A DNA stretch of 64,000 nt, taken from contig NZ_CP059181.1 in the NCBI RefSeq assembly GCF_014251235.1, forward strand, positions 1 to 64,000, given 5' to 3'. Both the position numbers and the translations under genes were made by a program. This document shows positions 47,938 through 58,744 of this stretch, piece by piece; position 1 is the first letter of the stretch, and the number at the start of each line of letters is the position of its first letter. A model generated the notes under the pieces. That model saw only the letters and a program-made list of their open reading frames with translations, was not told where the DNA came from and did no database searches. This stretch comes from Blattabacterium cuenoti. Its GTDB lineage: Bacteria > Bacteroidota > Bacteroidia > Flavobacteriales > Blattabacteriaceae.

Positions 47938-48031
47938 TTTTATTATGTATGAATAAAAAACATAATTGAATCAATGCTTTTTTTTCATTAAAAATTTGAT
48001 ATCCTTTTTTTTTCAAAAAAAATCAAAACAT

Positions 48032-51000
48032 ATGCGAACGTTAAAAAACATTTTCTTTTCTACAAAAATGACTTCTATTTTATTTATACTTTTGGCTTTG
48101 TCAATGTCTATTGCAACGTTCGTAGAAAAAAAATATTCTACAGATATAGTAAAAATATTTTTTTATGAATCCACTTGGTTTGAAATCCTTGTATTTTTAT
48201 TTATTATAAATTTAATAGGTAATATATGGAAATATAAATTATGGAAGAAAAAAAAAATTCCTTTGTTCATTTTTCATTTATCATTCGTGTTAATTTTCAT
48301 TGGAGGAATTTTTTCTAGATATTATAGTTTTGAAGGTATAATGTCTATTAGAGAAGGAAATACAAATAATAAAATTATTTCTAGAAAAAATTACATAAAA
48401 TTACAAGCAAATCAAAATGATTATGAGATGTCTTATCATGATCCTTATATTTTATCATCTTTTCATTATGGATATAATGGAAAATTTCTTTTCAAAGGAA
48501 ATATTATAAAAGTTAAAATTATTGACTATATTCCTTGCGCAAAAGAATTTATTTCTAATAAAAATCCTTCAGAAAAAATTATAAAAATCATTTCAACAAA
48601 TTTAATAGGAAGAGAGGAAAATTATTTAAAATATGGAGAAAAGAAAAAGATAAGAAATATATATTTTTCTCTTAATAAAAAAATTCCTTTAGGAATACAA
48701 ATTATGGAAATAAAAGATAAACTTTATGTTAAGTCTTCGTATTCCGGAGAGATTATGAACATGAAAAATCATAAAATTTTCTTTTTTCCAAAAAATGTTT
48801 CTATTCCTTTAAAAATAAAACACCTATATAAGATTAATGGAAGTTCTATGCAATGGGTATTTCCCGAAGGGATAATTAGAGGAAAATTAAAATACATCCA
48901 ATCATGTGATCAAAAAGAAGACTCAGAAAAAAAAGAAGCAGCTATTACTGCTATTATATCGTTTAAAAATAAGTCAAAATTAATAACATTTTTAGGAAAA
49001 AAAAATAAGATAGAAATGAGTGAGCCTTTTTCGTTTAATCACTTAAAAATTTCTATAGGATATGGCTCAATTTTATATAATCTTCCTTTTTCTTTAAGAT
49101 TAAACAAATTTCATGTTAAAAACTATCCAGGATCTGAACTCCCATCATTTTTTATCAGTCATGTAACATTATTAGATAAAGAAAAAAAGATAAATTATCC
49201 AATTTACATGAATCATGTTCTTAATTATAAAGGTTATAGATTATTTCAATCTGGATATGATCCAGACAAAAAAGGAACACATTTTTCTGTGAATAATGAT
49301 TCTTTAGGGACAAAAATTTCTTATATCGGTTATTTTTTTATGAGTATAGGAATGTTTTTAACTTTATTTTGGAAAGGAACAAGATTTTACCATCTTAAAA
49401 AAAAACTAAGAATTTTATCTAAAATTTCTTTTTTTATACTATTTTGGATAAGTGGATATCATTTTCTTTTTTCTAATCATCATGAAACATTTCAAAAAAT
49501 TTCTCTGGAAGAAATATCAGACAACATCCATATATCCAAAAAACATGGAAATAATTTTAGTCGTTTACTTGTACAAGATGATAAAGGAAGAATCAAACCC
49601 GTTCATACTCTAGCATTAGAACTCCTTAGAAAGATACATAAAAAGAACCATATAGGAAATTTAGATGCAAATCAATGGTTTATTTCTATTCATCAAGACA
49701 ATATTTTTTGGACTAAAATTCCTTTTATTAAAGTAGATAAAAGAGGAGGTTTTAAATTTTTAAATAAGGTCAAAGCAAATAAAGATCATTATACTTCTAT
49801 AATGAATCTTTATAAAATAAAGATATCAAAATTAAAATTTGTTTTGCAAGAAGATTATGAAAAAGCTTTTTCCAAAGAACCCTTTGAAAGAAACGATTAT
49901 GATAAAGCAGTCATTAATCTTAGTGAACGAGTAGGTATTATTCATGGTATTTTTCAAGGAAAATATATTCGAATTTTTCCTATTCAGAATGATCCTAATC
50001 ATACATGGTCTAGTTGGATTAGATCAGATTCTGATCAATTAAATCCTAAAGGATTATCAATGTTTCATCATTATCTTCAATCTTTGTTTTATGCACAAAA
50101 TGAAAAAGATTGGAATATAGCAAATAATGAAATAAGAAAAATACGATTATATCAGATTAAAAATGCTAAATCTATATTACCTTCAGAAAAAAAAATATCA
50201 ATGGAAATTCTTTACAATCAACTAAATATTTTTTATTTATTACCTTTTTTTTACGTTTTTATAGGTTTTTTTATTCTTTTTTTATCCTTTATAAAAATTT
50301 TTTATTCAAATAAATTGATTTTTATATCATCTAGGATTTTGATTTCTATTTTATTCCTTCTATTTTCTATTGAATTTTTAGCTTTAGTTTTAAGATGGTA
50401 TATTTCTGGACATGCACCATGGAGCAATGGATATGAGTCAGCAATATTCCTTAGTTGGTTGTTAGTAGGTATAGGATTTCTTTTCTATAAAAATCAATTT
50501 GTATCTGCTCTCTCTTCTTTAAGTTCCTCTATTTTATTATTTGTATCACATGGTAATTTTATGGATCCAGAAATAACTAATCTTGTTCCTGTATTGAAAT
50601 CTTATTGGTTAATTATACATGTTGCTATTATAACATCTAGTTATGGTTTTTTTTTTATAGGATCATTTTTAGGTTTTTTAGTATTGATTTTATATATTTT
50701 AAAGGGTTCAAATATTATGATCAATAAAAAAATTCAAATTCATATTGATAAATTAACTATTATTAATGAAATGAGTTTGACGATAGGACTTTTTTTATTA
50801 ACTATAGGTACTTTTCTTGGCTCTATTTGGGCTAATAGTAGTTGGGGTCGTTATTGGAGTTGGGATCCAAAAGAAACATGGGCTTTAATTAGCATAATGG
50901 TTTATGCCTTTGTAATACATCTTCGTATAATTCCAGGAATGAAAAGTCAGTTTTTGTTTAATTTATCGAGTATAGTAGCTATACTATCTATCATTATGAC

Positions 51001-51166
51001 TTATTTTGGAGTAAATTACTATTTATCTGGACTACATTCTTATGCTAATAATAGCGGTGAAAGCTCTTCTTTTCCATATTGGTTCTTTTACAGTATTCTA
51101 ATTTTTGTAACCATTATAATTTTATCGTATTCCAATTATAGAAAAAATAGTATAAGAAAAAAGTGA
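48032..51166 (+). CDS. ccsA: Fused ResB-CcsA cytochrome c biogenesis protein (system II)
   Basis: System II heme delivery and ligation for c-type cytochromes. The 1044-residue protein joins a ResB half and a CcsA half, as in Bacteroidota. The ResB half (about 1-480) has FSTKMTSILFILLALSMSIATFVE, HLSFVLIFIGGIFSRYY and then a large periplasmic domain. The CcsA half (about 720-1040) has the heme-handling WGRYWSWDPKETWALISIM and conserved His residues in flanking helices. I chose ATG 48032 rather than TTG 47966, because the homologous N-terminus begins M-x-x-L-K-x-I-x-F-S-T. It implies that the cell still makes cytochromes c for respiration. Confidence 0.92.
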   Translation: MRTLKNIFFSTKMTSILFILLALSMSIATFVEKKYSTDIVKIFFYESTWFEILVFLFIINLIGNIWKYKLWKKKKIPLFIFHLSFVLIFIGGIFSRYYSFEGIMSIREGNTNNKIISRKNYIKLQANQNDYEMSYHDPYILSSFHYGYNGKFLFKGNIIKVKIIDYIPCAKEFISNKNPSEKIIKIISTNLIGREENYLKYGEKKKIRNIYFSLNKKIPLGIQIMEIKDKLYVKSSYSGEIMNMKNHKIFFFPKNVSIPLKIKHLYKINGSSMQWVFPEGIIRGKLKYIQSCDQKEDSEKKEAAITAIISFKNKSKLITFLGKKNKIEMSEPFSFNHLKISIGYGSILYNLPFSLRLNKFHVKNYPGSELPSFFISHVTLLDKEKKINYPIYMNHVLNYKGYRLFQSGYDPDKKGTHFSVNNDSLGTKISYIGYFFMSIGMFLTLFWKGTRFYHLKKKLRILSKISFFILFWISGYHFLFSNHHETFQKISLEEISDNIHISKKHGNNFSRLLVQDDKGRIKPVHTLALELLRKIHKKNHIGNLDANQWFISIHQDNIFWTKIPFIKVDKRGGFKFLNKVKANKDHYTSIMNLYKIKISKLKFVLQEDYEKAFSKEPFERNDYDKAVINLSERVGIIHGIFQGKYIRIFPIQNDPNHTWSSWIRSDSDQLNPKGLSMFHHYLQSLFYAQNEKDWNIANNEIRKIRLYQIKNAKSILPSEKKISMEILYNQLNIFYLLPFFYVFIGFFILFLSFIKIFYSNKLIFISSRILISILFLLFSIEFLALVLRWYISGHAPWSNGYESAIFLSWLLVGIGFLFYKNQFVSALSSLSSSILLFVSHGNFMDPEITNLVPVLKSYWLIIHVAIITSSYGFFFIGSFLGFLVLILYILKGSNIMINKKIQIHIDKLTIINEMSLTIGLFLLTIGTFLGSIWANSSWGRYWSWDPKETWALISIMVYAFVIHLRIIPGMKSQFLFNLSSIVAILSIIMTYFGVNYYLSGLHSYANNSGESSSFPYWFFYSILIFVTIIILSYSNYRKNSIRKK

Positions 51167-51183
51167 ACGTTTATATAAACGTT
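51166..51183. repeat. 18-bp perfect palindrome between the ccsA fusion and the acyltransferase gene
   Basis: AACGTTTATATAAACGTT is its own reverse complement and begins on the last base of the ccsA stop codon. It is the strongest palindrome in an intergenic site of the window. No T-run follows, so it is a poor intrinsic terminator; it could be an operator-like site or an mRNA 3' end hairpin. Confidence 0.9.
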
Positions 51184-51214
51184 GATAACATAATTTTAAT
51201 AAACAAAAGAACAT

Positions 51215-51988
51215 TTGGAAAAAAAAAAGAGAAGTAATCTATTTAGAGACGTATTTGGAAATTTACATATCATAAAACGTTTTTTAATTTTTACTTTTGG
51301 TTGTATTTCTTATAATCGTTATAACGGTTTTAATAAACTACAATTAAAAGGAACCGAATATATCAAAGATCTTCCCGATAAAAAAGTACTTTTTGTCTCC
51401 AATCATCAAACTTATTTTGCTGATGTTTTCGCCATGTTTCATGTTTTTTGTAGTGTTAAAAATGGTTTTATAAATACAATAAAAAACCCTATTTATCTTT
51501 TAAATCCAAAGTTGAATTTATATTATGTAGCGGCAAAAGAAACTATGAATAAAAATATTCTTACTAGATTATTTACTTATTCAGGAGGTATTACTGTTAA
51601 AAGAACATGGAGAGAAGGAAATAGTAAAGTCAATAGATTAGTGGATATATCTGAAATATCACGTATGGGAAATGCGTTAAATGATGGATGGTTAATAACC
51701 TTTCCTCAAGGAACTACTAAATCTTTTGCGCCAGGTCGTAGAGGTGTTGTTCATGTTATAAGAAAATATAAACCGATAGTTGTCCCTATTGTGATAGATG
51801 GATTTAAATTAGCTTATGATAAAAATGGCATTAAAATAAAAAAAAGAGGAGTATTGCAGAAAATGATTTTTAAAAAACCCATAAAAATGGATTTAAAAAA
51901 TGATACAACTGATATGATTATGGAAAGAATTATGGATGCAATAGAACAGTCTCCTAAATTTTATAAGAAGAAAAATACTTCGTTATGA
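51215..51988 (+). CDS. 1-acyl-sn-glycerol-3-phosphate acyltransferase-like protein
   Basis: PlsC-family acyltransferase for phospholipid synthesis at the inner membrane. The 257-residue product starts at TTG 51215. It shows NHQTYFADVF (the HX4D box, here with five residues between His and Asp), ITVKRTWREGNSKVNR and the substrate box FPQGTTKSFAPGRRG near 170, followed by KPIVVPIVIDGF. The longer H-to-D spacing seems to belong to a Bacteroidota subgroup, which I recall but have not checked. The ATG of alaS overlaps its stop (ATGA), so the two are translationally coupled. Confidence 0.86.
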   Translation: MEKKKRSNLFRDVFGNLHIIKRFLIFTFGCISYNRYNGFNKLQLKGTEYIKDLPDKKVLFVSNHQTYFADVFAMFHVFCSVKNGFINTIKNPIYLLNPKLNLYYVAAKETMNKNILTRLFTYSGGITVKRTWREGNSKVNRLVDISEISRMGNALNDGWLITFPQGTTKSFAPGRRGVVHVIRKYKPIVVPIVIDGFKLAYDKNGIKIKKRGVLQKMIFKKPIKMDLKNDTTDMIMERIMDAIEQSPKFYKKKNTSL

Positions 51989-54684
51989 AATATAAATATG
52001 TACGAAAAATCTTTCTAGATTTTTTTCAAGAAAAAAAACATAAAATTTTTCCTTCTTTTCCTATTCATTTAAAAAATGATCCTACTCTTTTTTTTATTAA
52101 TGCAGGAATGAATCCATTTAAAGATTTTTTTCTAGGTAATAAAAAATCGGAATATCCCCGTATTGTTAATATTCAAAAATGTCTTAGAGCTTCTGGAAAA
52201 CACAATGATTTAGAAAATGTTGGATATGATAATTATCATCATACCATGTTTGAGATGTTGGGAAATTGGTCTTTTGGAGATTATTCAAGAAAAGAAATTA
52301 TCGAATGGTCATGGGTCCTTTTAACAAAAGTTTATAATATTCCAGAAAAAGATATTTATATATCTATATTCATTGGGAATGATGAAGATGGATTATCTAT
52401 GGATAAAGAAAGTTTACAATATTGGAAAGAATTAATAGATAAAAAAAATATTGTTTTTTTTGGAAAAAAAGATAATTTTTGGGAGATGGGGGAGACAGGT
52501 CCTTGTGGCCCTTGTAGTGAAATTCACATAGATTTACGTAATAAGGAAGAAAAGAAAAAAATAGAAGGGAGATATTTAATTAATCAAAATCATCCTGAGG
52601 TTATAGAAATTTGGAATCTTGTTTTTATTGAATTTTTGAGAAAAGAAAATGGAAATTTAGAAAAACTTTCTACGAAGCATATAGATACAGGAATGGGATT
52701 AGAAAGGTTGTGCATGGTTTTGCAACATAAAATATCTAGTTATGAAACAGATATTTTTTTTCCAATAATTAGAGATATTAAAGATTTTTTAGGAAAAAAA
52801 TATAAAAAAGATCTTAATCAAAATATATCTATACGTATTGTAGCTGATCATTTAAGATCTCTCGTTTTTTCCATTTCAGATGGACAATTGCCTTCTAATA
52901 ATGGAGCAGGATATGTAATAAGAAAAATTTTAAGAAGAGCAGTTGTTTATGTTACCCGTTTTTTATATAAAAAAGGACCTTTTATTTACAAATTTGTAGA
53001 TTCTCTAGTTAGAGAAATGAAAAATTATTTTCCTGAACTAGAGAAAAAAAAAGATTATATAAAAAACATAATAAAAGAAGAAGAATTCTTTTTTTTAAAA
53101 ATTATTGAACAAGGATATAAAAGGATGCATCACTTAATTATAAGGGCTAAAGAAAAAAATTTTAAATTATTAAACGCTCACAGTATTTTTAAGTTGTATG
53201 ATACCTATGGTTTTCCTATTAAATTATCTAAATCTTTAGCTAAAGAGAATAATTTATCTATTGATGAAAAATCATTGGAAAAAAAAATCTATAAACAAAG
53301 AGAGATGTCGTCTATATCTCATAAAAAAAATTTTTTTATGAAAACAAAAGATTGGGTTATTATACATGATACAAATATGGATCATTCTTTTTTGAAAAAT
53401 AATTTTATTGGATATGATTATTTAGAATACACTATACGTATTCTTCGATATAGAAAGGTAGAAAAAAGTATTCAAAATAGTACTACTAATCATAATAATA
53501 ATTATTATGAATTAGTTTTTTCAAAGACTCCTTTTTATCCTGAAGGAGGAGGTCAATTGGGAGATACAGGTTTTATAAAAAATGAAAAAGATGAAATTTT
53601 TATAGAAAATACAAGAAAAGAAAATTTAATAATCTTACATTTAGTCAAAAAACTTCCTTTTTCTATTTATTCTGATTTCCAAGCAAAAGTAGACAAAAAT
53701 AGAAGAAATAAAATAGAAATTAATCATACATCCACTCATTTACTTCACTTTTCTCTGAAGAAAATTTTAGGATCTCAGGTAACACAAAAAGGTTCTTATG
53801 TAGGTGATAAATATCTTCGTTTTGATTTTTCATATCATAAAAAAATATCAATGAATGAATTATCTAAAATCGAAGAATTCATTCAATCATTGATTAATTC
53901 TAATTTAGTTATAGAAGAAAAAAGATCTTTTCCTTTAAAAAAAGCAATTGAAAAAGGTTATAGTGGTTTATTTCATGAGAAATATGAAGAAAAAGTACGA
54001 ATAATAACTTTTGGTGATTTTTCTGAATTGTGTATTGGGACACATATAAAATGTACTGAATTAATTCAATCTTTCGTCATTTTATCAGAAAAATCTATAT
54101 CTCATGGTGTTAGGAGAATAAAAGCTATTACTTATAAAAAGGCTATTCAATACTTAAGATCTATTCATGTTGAATATAAGTCTTTAAAAGAGATAATGAA
54201 TAATACAAAATATCCAATAAAAAATGTTCTCAATTTACAAAATGTAAATAAAAAATTAAAACAAAAATTAGAAAATTTATATGTTCAAGAAAGAAAAAAT
54301 ATTAAAAAAGAATATTTGACAAAAGCTATTTCATTACCTTCTATCACATACGTATGTGACATTTCTAATGATCATAAGGAATTTGATATCAGTTTTTTTA
54401 AAAAAATTTTTTTAGATTTACGGAATGAAATATCCAATCTATTTTTAGTAGTAGGTTTCATAAATAAAAAAAGTAATCAACCAATAATTTTTATTTCTAT
54501 ATCAGACAAAATAATTAAAAGTAGAAATATTCATTCTTATCAAATTATAAAGAGTTTATCAGATGATATTCATGGAAAGTCTTGGGGAAAATCTTCTTTT
54601 GCTACCTCAATAGGAAATAGAAAGGAAGGGTTAAATTTAGTTTTAAAAAAAATTCAAAAATATATCAAAAAATATTTTGAGTAA
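51985..54684 (+). CDS. alaS: Alanyl-tRNA synthetase
   Basis: Class II synthetase that charges tRNA-Ala and edits mischarged Ser/Gly. The 899-residue protein has the aminoacylation core with FEMLGNWSFGDYSRKE, EMGETGPCGPCSEIHIDLR and DTGMGLERLCMVLQ. The editing domain keeps the metal ligands in INHTSTHLLHFSL and ELCIGTHIKCT, and a C-terminal C-Ala region follows. Length is standard for bacterial AlaRS. Its start overlaps the acyltransferase stop by four bases. All motifs look intact. Confidence 0.97.
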   Translation: MKYKYVRKIFLDFFQEKKHKIFPSFPIHLKNDPTLFFINAGMNPFKDFFLGNKKSEYPRIVNIQKCLRASGKHNDLENVGYDNYHHTMFEMLGNWSFGDYSRKEIIEWSWVLLTKVYNIPEKDIYISIFIGNDEDGLSMDKESLQYWKELIDKKNIVFFGKKDNFWEMGETGPCGPCSEIHIDLRNKEEKKKIEGRYLINQNHPEVIEIWNLVFIEFLRKENGNLEKLSTKHIDTGMGLERLCMVLQHKISSYETDIFFPIIRDIKDFLGKKYKKDLNQNISIRIVADHLRSLVFSISDGQLPSNNGAGYVIRKILRRAVVYVTRFLYKKGPFIYKFVDSLVREMKNYFPELEKKKDYIKNIIKEEEFFFLKIIEQGYKRMHHLIIRAKEKNFKLLNAHSIFKLYDTYGFPIKLSKSLAKENNLSIDEKSLEKKIYKQREMSSISHKKNFFMKTKDWVIIHDTNMDHSFLKNNFIGYDYLEYTIRILRYRKVEKSIQNSTTNHNNNYYELVFSKTPFYPEGGGQLGDTGFIKNEKDEIFIENTRKENLIILHLVKKLPFSIYSDFQAKVDKNRRNKIEINHTSTHLLHFSLKKILGSQVTQKGSYVGDKYLRFDFSYHKKISMNELSKIEEFIQSLINSNLVIEEKRSFPLKKAIEKGYSGLFHEKYEEKVRIITFGDFSELCIGTHIKCTELIQSFVILSEKSISHGVRRIKAITYKKAIQYLRSIHVEYKSLKEIMNNTKYPIKNVLNLQNVNKKLKQKLENLYVQERKNIKKEYLTKAISLPSITYVCDISNDHKEFDISFFKKIFLDLRNEISNLFLVVGFINKKSNQPIIFISISDKIIKSRNIHSYQIIKSLSDDIHGKSWGKSSFATSIGNRKEGLNLVLKKIQKYIKKYFE

Positions 54685-54736
54685 TTTTGATAGATAATTT
54701 CATTAATTAAAGTAGTATTAATTCTAAAATTATTAT

Positions 54737-57493
54737 ATGAGTGACAAATATTCATTTTTAAATGACATTCATCATATAGAATTTCTCTATAAAAAATATA
54801 AAATAAATCCTAATTCGGTAGATAAAAGTTGGTCTTCTTTTTTTTATGGTTTTGATTTTAAAGAAAAGATTTATCATTCTAATCAAGGAGAAAAAGAATC
54901 TCTTATGATTATAGATAGAGAGAAGAAAATAAAAAACTCTTTTTTTTATAAAGAATTCTTGGTTTATAATTTAATTTCTGCTTACAGAAATAGAGGACAT
55001 TTTTTTACAAAAACAAATCCGATAAGAGATAGAAGAAAACATTTTCCTTCTTTGGATTTAAGAAATTTTGGATTATCTGAAAAAGAACTAGATCTTCATT
55101 TTGAAGTAGGTAAAATCATAGGATTAGGAAAAAATTCATTAAGAAATATTATACATAACCTTGAAAAGATCTATTGTAATTCTATAGGAATTGAGTATAT
55201 GTACATTTCTGATTCTAAAAAAATTGAATGGATTGAAAAATGGTTTATCGATAAAAAAATGAAATTCTCTGTGAAGAAAAAAATATTTTTTTTGAAAAAA
55301 TTAAATGAAGCAGTAGCTTTTGAAAATTTTATTCATACTAAATTTGTAGGTCAGAAAAGATTTTCTATAGAAGGAAATGAATCTATCTTACCAGCATTAG
55401 AAGAAATGATAGAATATTCTTCTAATAAGTACCTAACAGAAGATTTTATTATAGGAATGTCTCATAGAGGACGTTTAAATCTTTTGTCTAATTTTTTCAA
55501 AAAAAATTATTCCAATATTTTTAGTGAATTTCAGGAAAAAGAATATGAAGATAAAACTTTTTCCGGTGACGTAAAATATCATTTAGGTTTCACTAAAATT
55601 AGAAAAACAGATAAAGGTAATTTATTAAAAATAAATTTAGTTCCAAATCCTTCTCATTTAGAATCTGTAGATGCAGTTGTAGAAGGTTTAACTCGTTCTA
55701 AAATAGATAATTATTATTCTAATGATAGCAATTCTAAAAAGATTATCCCAATTTTAATTCATGGAGACGCTGCTTTATCCTGTCAAGGAATTGTATATGA
55801 AGTTTTACAACTATCCAAATTAAAAGGTTATCAAACAGGAGGAACAATTCATATCGTTATTAACAACCAAATAGGTTTTACTACGAATTATACAGAAGGT
55901 CGTTCTAGCATTTATTGTACAGATATAGCAAAAGTAGTGCTATCTCCTGTATTACATGTTAATGCAGATGATATAGAATCAGTTATTCGTTCTATTCATT
56001 TTGCTATTGATTTTAGAATGCATTATCATGAAGATGTTTTTATTGATTTATTAGGATATAGAAAACATGGACATAATGAAGGAGACGAACCTCGTTTTAC
56101 TCAACCTTCTCTATACAAAATAATATCCAATCATAAAAATTCATATGAATTATATAAAAAAAAATTGGAAAAGGAGGGAATTATTGATTACAATGATATT
56201 AAAAATATGGAAAAAGAATATGAAATAATTCTTAATAAAGGATATGATGAAGCAAAAAATATTAAATTTCATGTTCTAAATCCTTTTTTAGAAGACGAGT
56301 GGATAAATTATCCTATTATATCATCACATAACAAAAATAAAATTTTTCAAGAAATAGATACTAAGTTTTCAACTGAAAAATTGATAAAAATAGCTAATAA
56401 TATTTTTACTCTTCCCAAAAAGAAAAATTTTTTTAGAAAAACTAAATCCCTCTTTTTGAAAAGATTAAAAATGATCAAAAATAATTTAGTAGACTGGGGG
56501 ACAGCAGAATTGATTGCTTATGCATCACTTTTATATGAAGGTTTTCATATTAGATTATCAGGAGAAGATGTTGCTAGGGGCACGTTTTCTCACCGTCATG
56601 TTGTTATAAAAACAGAAGACAAAGAAGAAGAAATTATTTTATTAAATAAAATAGGTAAAGGAAAAATACAAGTATATAATTCTCCACTTTCCGAATATGG
56701 TGTTTTAGGCTTTGATTATGGATACGCCATGAATTCTCCTAAAACTTTAACTATATGGGAGGCTCAATTCGGTGATTTTGGAAACGGAGGACAAATCATT
56801 ATAGATCAATATATTTCTTCTGGAGAAAAAAAATGGAAAATTAGAAATGGAATAGTTCTTTTTTTACCTCATGGATATGAAGGACAAGGACCTGAACATT
56901 CTTCTGCACGTGTAGAACGATATCTACAACTTTGTGCTCTAAATAATTTATTCTTAGTAAATTGTACAACCCCTGCAAATTTTTATCATCTTTTAAGAAG
57001 ACAAATGAAACTAGATTTCAGAAAACCTCTTATAATTTTTACTCCAAAAAGTTTGCTTCGTCATTCTAAATGTATTTCCAATCTAGAAAAATTATCTTTA
57101 GGAAAATTTCAAGAAATTTTGGATGATAATACAATTAGAAACATTGAAAATGTCACAAGATTAATTTTTTGTTCTGGAAAAATATATTATGATTTACTGG
57201 AGAAAAGAGAATTAATTCAAGATATAACAACGGCTATAATTCGTATAGAACAAATTTATCCTTTAAAAGAAGATACTATTCTAAAAATAGTAAAAAAATA
57301 TAAAAACAGTAAAAATATCTTATGGGTACAAGAAGAACCAGAAAATATGGGTTTGTGGAGCTTTATTTTTAGGAAACTCAAGACTATTCCATTTAAATTA
57401 ATTTCTCCAAGTGAAAGTCCTAGTCCATCTACAGGTTCTTATAAAAATTTTTTAAAAATTCAAAAAGACATATTAGAAAGATCTTTTTTATAA
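54737..57493 (+). CDS. sucA: 2-oxoglutarate dehydrogenase E1 component
   Basis: Thiamine-diphosphate-dependent E1 that decarboxylates 2-oxoglutarate in the TCA cycle. The 918-residue protein has the N-terminal SFLNDIHHIEFLYKKYKINPNSVDKSWSSFF E2-binding type segment and GMSHRGRLNLLSNFFKK near 238. The ThDP/metal region is HGDAALSCQGIVYEVLQ with IVINNQIGFTT, and the transketolase-like C-terminal half includes GEDVARGTFSHRHVV and QGPEHSSARVERYLQL. It is followed after 39 bases by its E2, sucB. The shared E3 (dihydrolipoamide dehydrogenase) is not in the window. Confidence 0.97.
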   Translation: MSDKYSFLNDIHHIEFLYKKYKINPNSVDKSWSSFFYGFDFKEKIYHSNQGEKESLMIIDREKKIKNSFFYKEFLVYNLISAYRNRGHFFTKTNPIRDRRKHFPSLDLRNFGLSEKELDLHFEVGKIIGLGKNSLRNIIHNLEKIYCNSIGIEYMYISDSKKIEWIEKWFIDKKMKFSVKKKIFFLKKLNEAVAFENFIHTKFVGQKRFSIEGNESILPALEEMIEYSSNKYLTEDFIIGMSHRGRLNLLSNFFKKNYSNIFSEFQEKEYEDKTFSGDVKYHLGFTKIRKTDKGNLLKINLVPNPSHLESVDAVVEGLTRSKIDNYYSNDSNSKKIIPILIHGDAALSCQGIVYEVLQLSKLKGYQTGGTIHIVINNQIGFTTNYTEGRSSIYCTDIAKVVLSPVLHVNADDIESVIRSIHFAIDFRMHYHEDVFIDLLGYRKHGHNEGDEPRFTQPSLYKIISNHKNSYELYKKKLEKEGIIDYNDIKNMEKEYEIILNKGYDEAKNIKFHVLNPFLEDEWINYPIISSHNKNKIFQEIDTKFSTEKLIKIANNIFTLPKKKNFFRKTKSLFLKRLKMIKNNLVDWGTAELIAYASLLYEGFHIRLSGEDVARGTFSHRHVVIKTEDKEEEIILLNKIGKGKIQVYNSPLSEYGVLGFDYGYAMNSPKTLTIWEAQFGDFGNGGQIIIDQYISSGEKKWKIRNGIVLFLPHGYEGQGPEHSSARVERYLQLCALNNLFLVNCTTPANFYHLLRRQMKLDFRKPLIIFTPKSLLRHSKCISNLEKLSLGKFQEILDDNTIRNIENVTRLIFCSGKIYYDLLEKRELIQDITTAIIRIEQIYPLKEDTILKIVKKYKNSKNILWVQEEPENMGLWSFIFRKLKTIPFKLISPSESPSPSTGSYKNFLKIQKDILERSFL

Positions 57494-57532
57494 GATTTTT
57501 GATTTATTTTATAACTAAAATTTGAATTATCT

Positions 57533-58744
57533 ATGATAATAAAAATCAAAGTTCCTTCTCCAGGAGAATCTATTACAGAAATAGAAGTTTCATCATGGAA
57601 TGTTAAAAATGGAGATTATGTAGAAAAAAATCAAGTGATAGCTGAAGTAGATTCTGATAAAGCTACTTTAGAAATTATTGCAGAAGAAAGTGGAGTTATT
57701 TCTTCTATGAAAGAAATAGGAAAAAAACTAAAAGTAGGCGATACTCTATGTATTATAAACACATCTACCAATAATAATCGTAACGATAAATTTTTTTTTA
57801 TAGAAAAAAATTCTTCTAAAAAAGAAGAAATAATAAAAAATTATCCTTCTCCTTCATCAAAAAAAATATTGTCTGAGAAAAATATTCCATTAGAATCTAT
57901 TAAAGGAAGTGGGAAAGATGGAAGAATAACAAAGAAAGATTGTTTAATTGTTGCTTCATCTCTTTGTAATAAAAAAAAAGGGAACAATAATAGTATTATT
58001 AAAAAACAATGTAGAAATAAAAAAATTACACCACTTTCTTCTCTTAGAAGAAAAATTTCTGAAAGATTAGTTTCTATTAAAAATAGAACAGCAATGCTCA
58101 CTACTTTTAATGAAGTAGATATGAAAAATGTTTTTATAATCAGGAAAAAATACAAAAATATTTTTAAGGATAAACATGGAGTTAATTTAGGTTTTATGTC
58201 CTTTTTTACTAAATCTTGTGTGAGAGCCTTAAGTTTATATCCAGATGTTAATGCTATGATTAGTGGTATAGAGAAAATTAATTTTAATTATTGTGATATT
58301 AGTATTGCTATATCTGGACCAAAAGGATTAATGGTTCCTGTTATTAGAAATGCTGAAAATTTATCTTTTCGAGAAATAGAGAAAAAAATTAAAATACTAT
58401 CTACACGTGTTCATGACGGAAAAATATCTATAGAGGAAATGACTGGAGGGACTTTTACCATAACTAATGGGGGAATTTTCGGATCTATGCTTTCTACTCC
58501 AATAATAAATCCTCCACAAAGTGCAATTTTAGGTATGCATAATATAATAGAAAGACCTGTAGTTATTAATGGATTGATAGAAATACGTCCTATCATGTAT
58601 TTAGCTCTCTCATATGATCATAGAATTATAGATGGAAGAGAATCTGTAGGGTTCCTTCTTTCTATCAAAGAATCTATAGAAAATCCAATAAAATTTATAA
58701 TGGGAGGAGATGAAAAAAATATTCATTCTATATTAGAATTATAG
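57533..58744 (+). CDS. sucB: 2-oxoglutarate dehydrogenase E2 (dihydrolipoyl succinyltransferase)
   Basis: E2 core transferring succinyl to CoA. The 403-residue protein has a lipoyl domain (1-76) with the lipoylated Lys in [11 protein letters not shown] near 43, and a peripheral subunit-binding domain (about 105-140: [27 protein letters not shown]). The catalytic domain ends with the [16 protein letters not shown] active site. Position directly after sucA assigns it. It differs from the E2 at 6224-7417 in the lipoyl start ([10 protein letters not shown] versus LPSMGESIAE). Length and motifs are intact. Confidence 0.96.
   Translation: MIIKIKVPSPGESITEIEVSSWNVKNGDYVEKNQVIAEVDSDKATLEIIAEESGVISSMKEIGKKLKVGDTLCIINTSTNNNRNDKFFFIEKNSSKKEEIIKNYPSPSSKKILSEKNIPLESIKGSGKDGRITKKDCLIVASSLCNKKKGNNNSIIKKQCRNKKITPLSSLRRKISERLVSIKNRTAMLTTFNEVDMKNVFIIRKKYKNIFKDKHGVNLGFMSFFTKSCVRALSLYPDVNAMISGIEKINFNYCDISIAISGPKGLMVPVIRNAENLSFREIEKKIKILSTRVHDGKISIEEMTGGTFTITNGGIFGSMLSTPIINPPQSAILGMHNIIERPVVINGLIEIRPIMYLALSYDHRIIDGRESVGFLLSIKESIENPIKFIMGGDEKNIHSILEL

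Noticed and set aside
57841-58155. Minus-strand 104-codon frame inside sucB.
   Set aside because: Lies over the conserved linker and catalytic domain of sucB; no supporting features.
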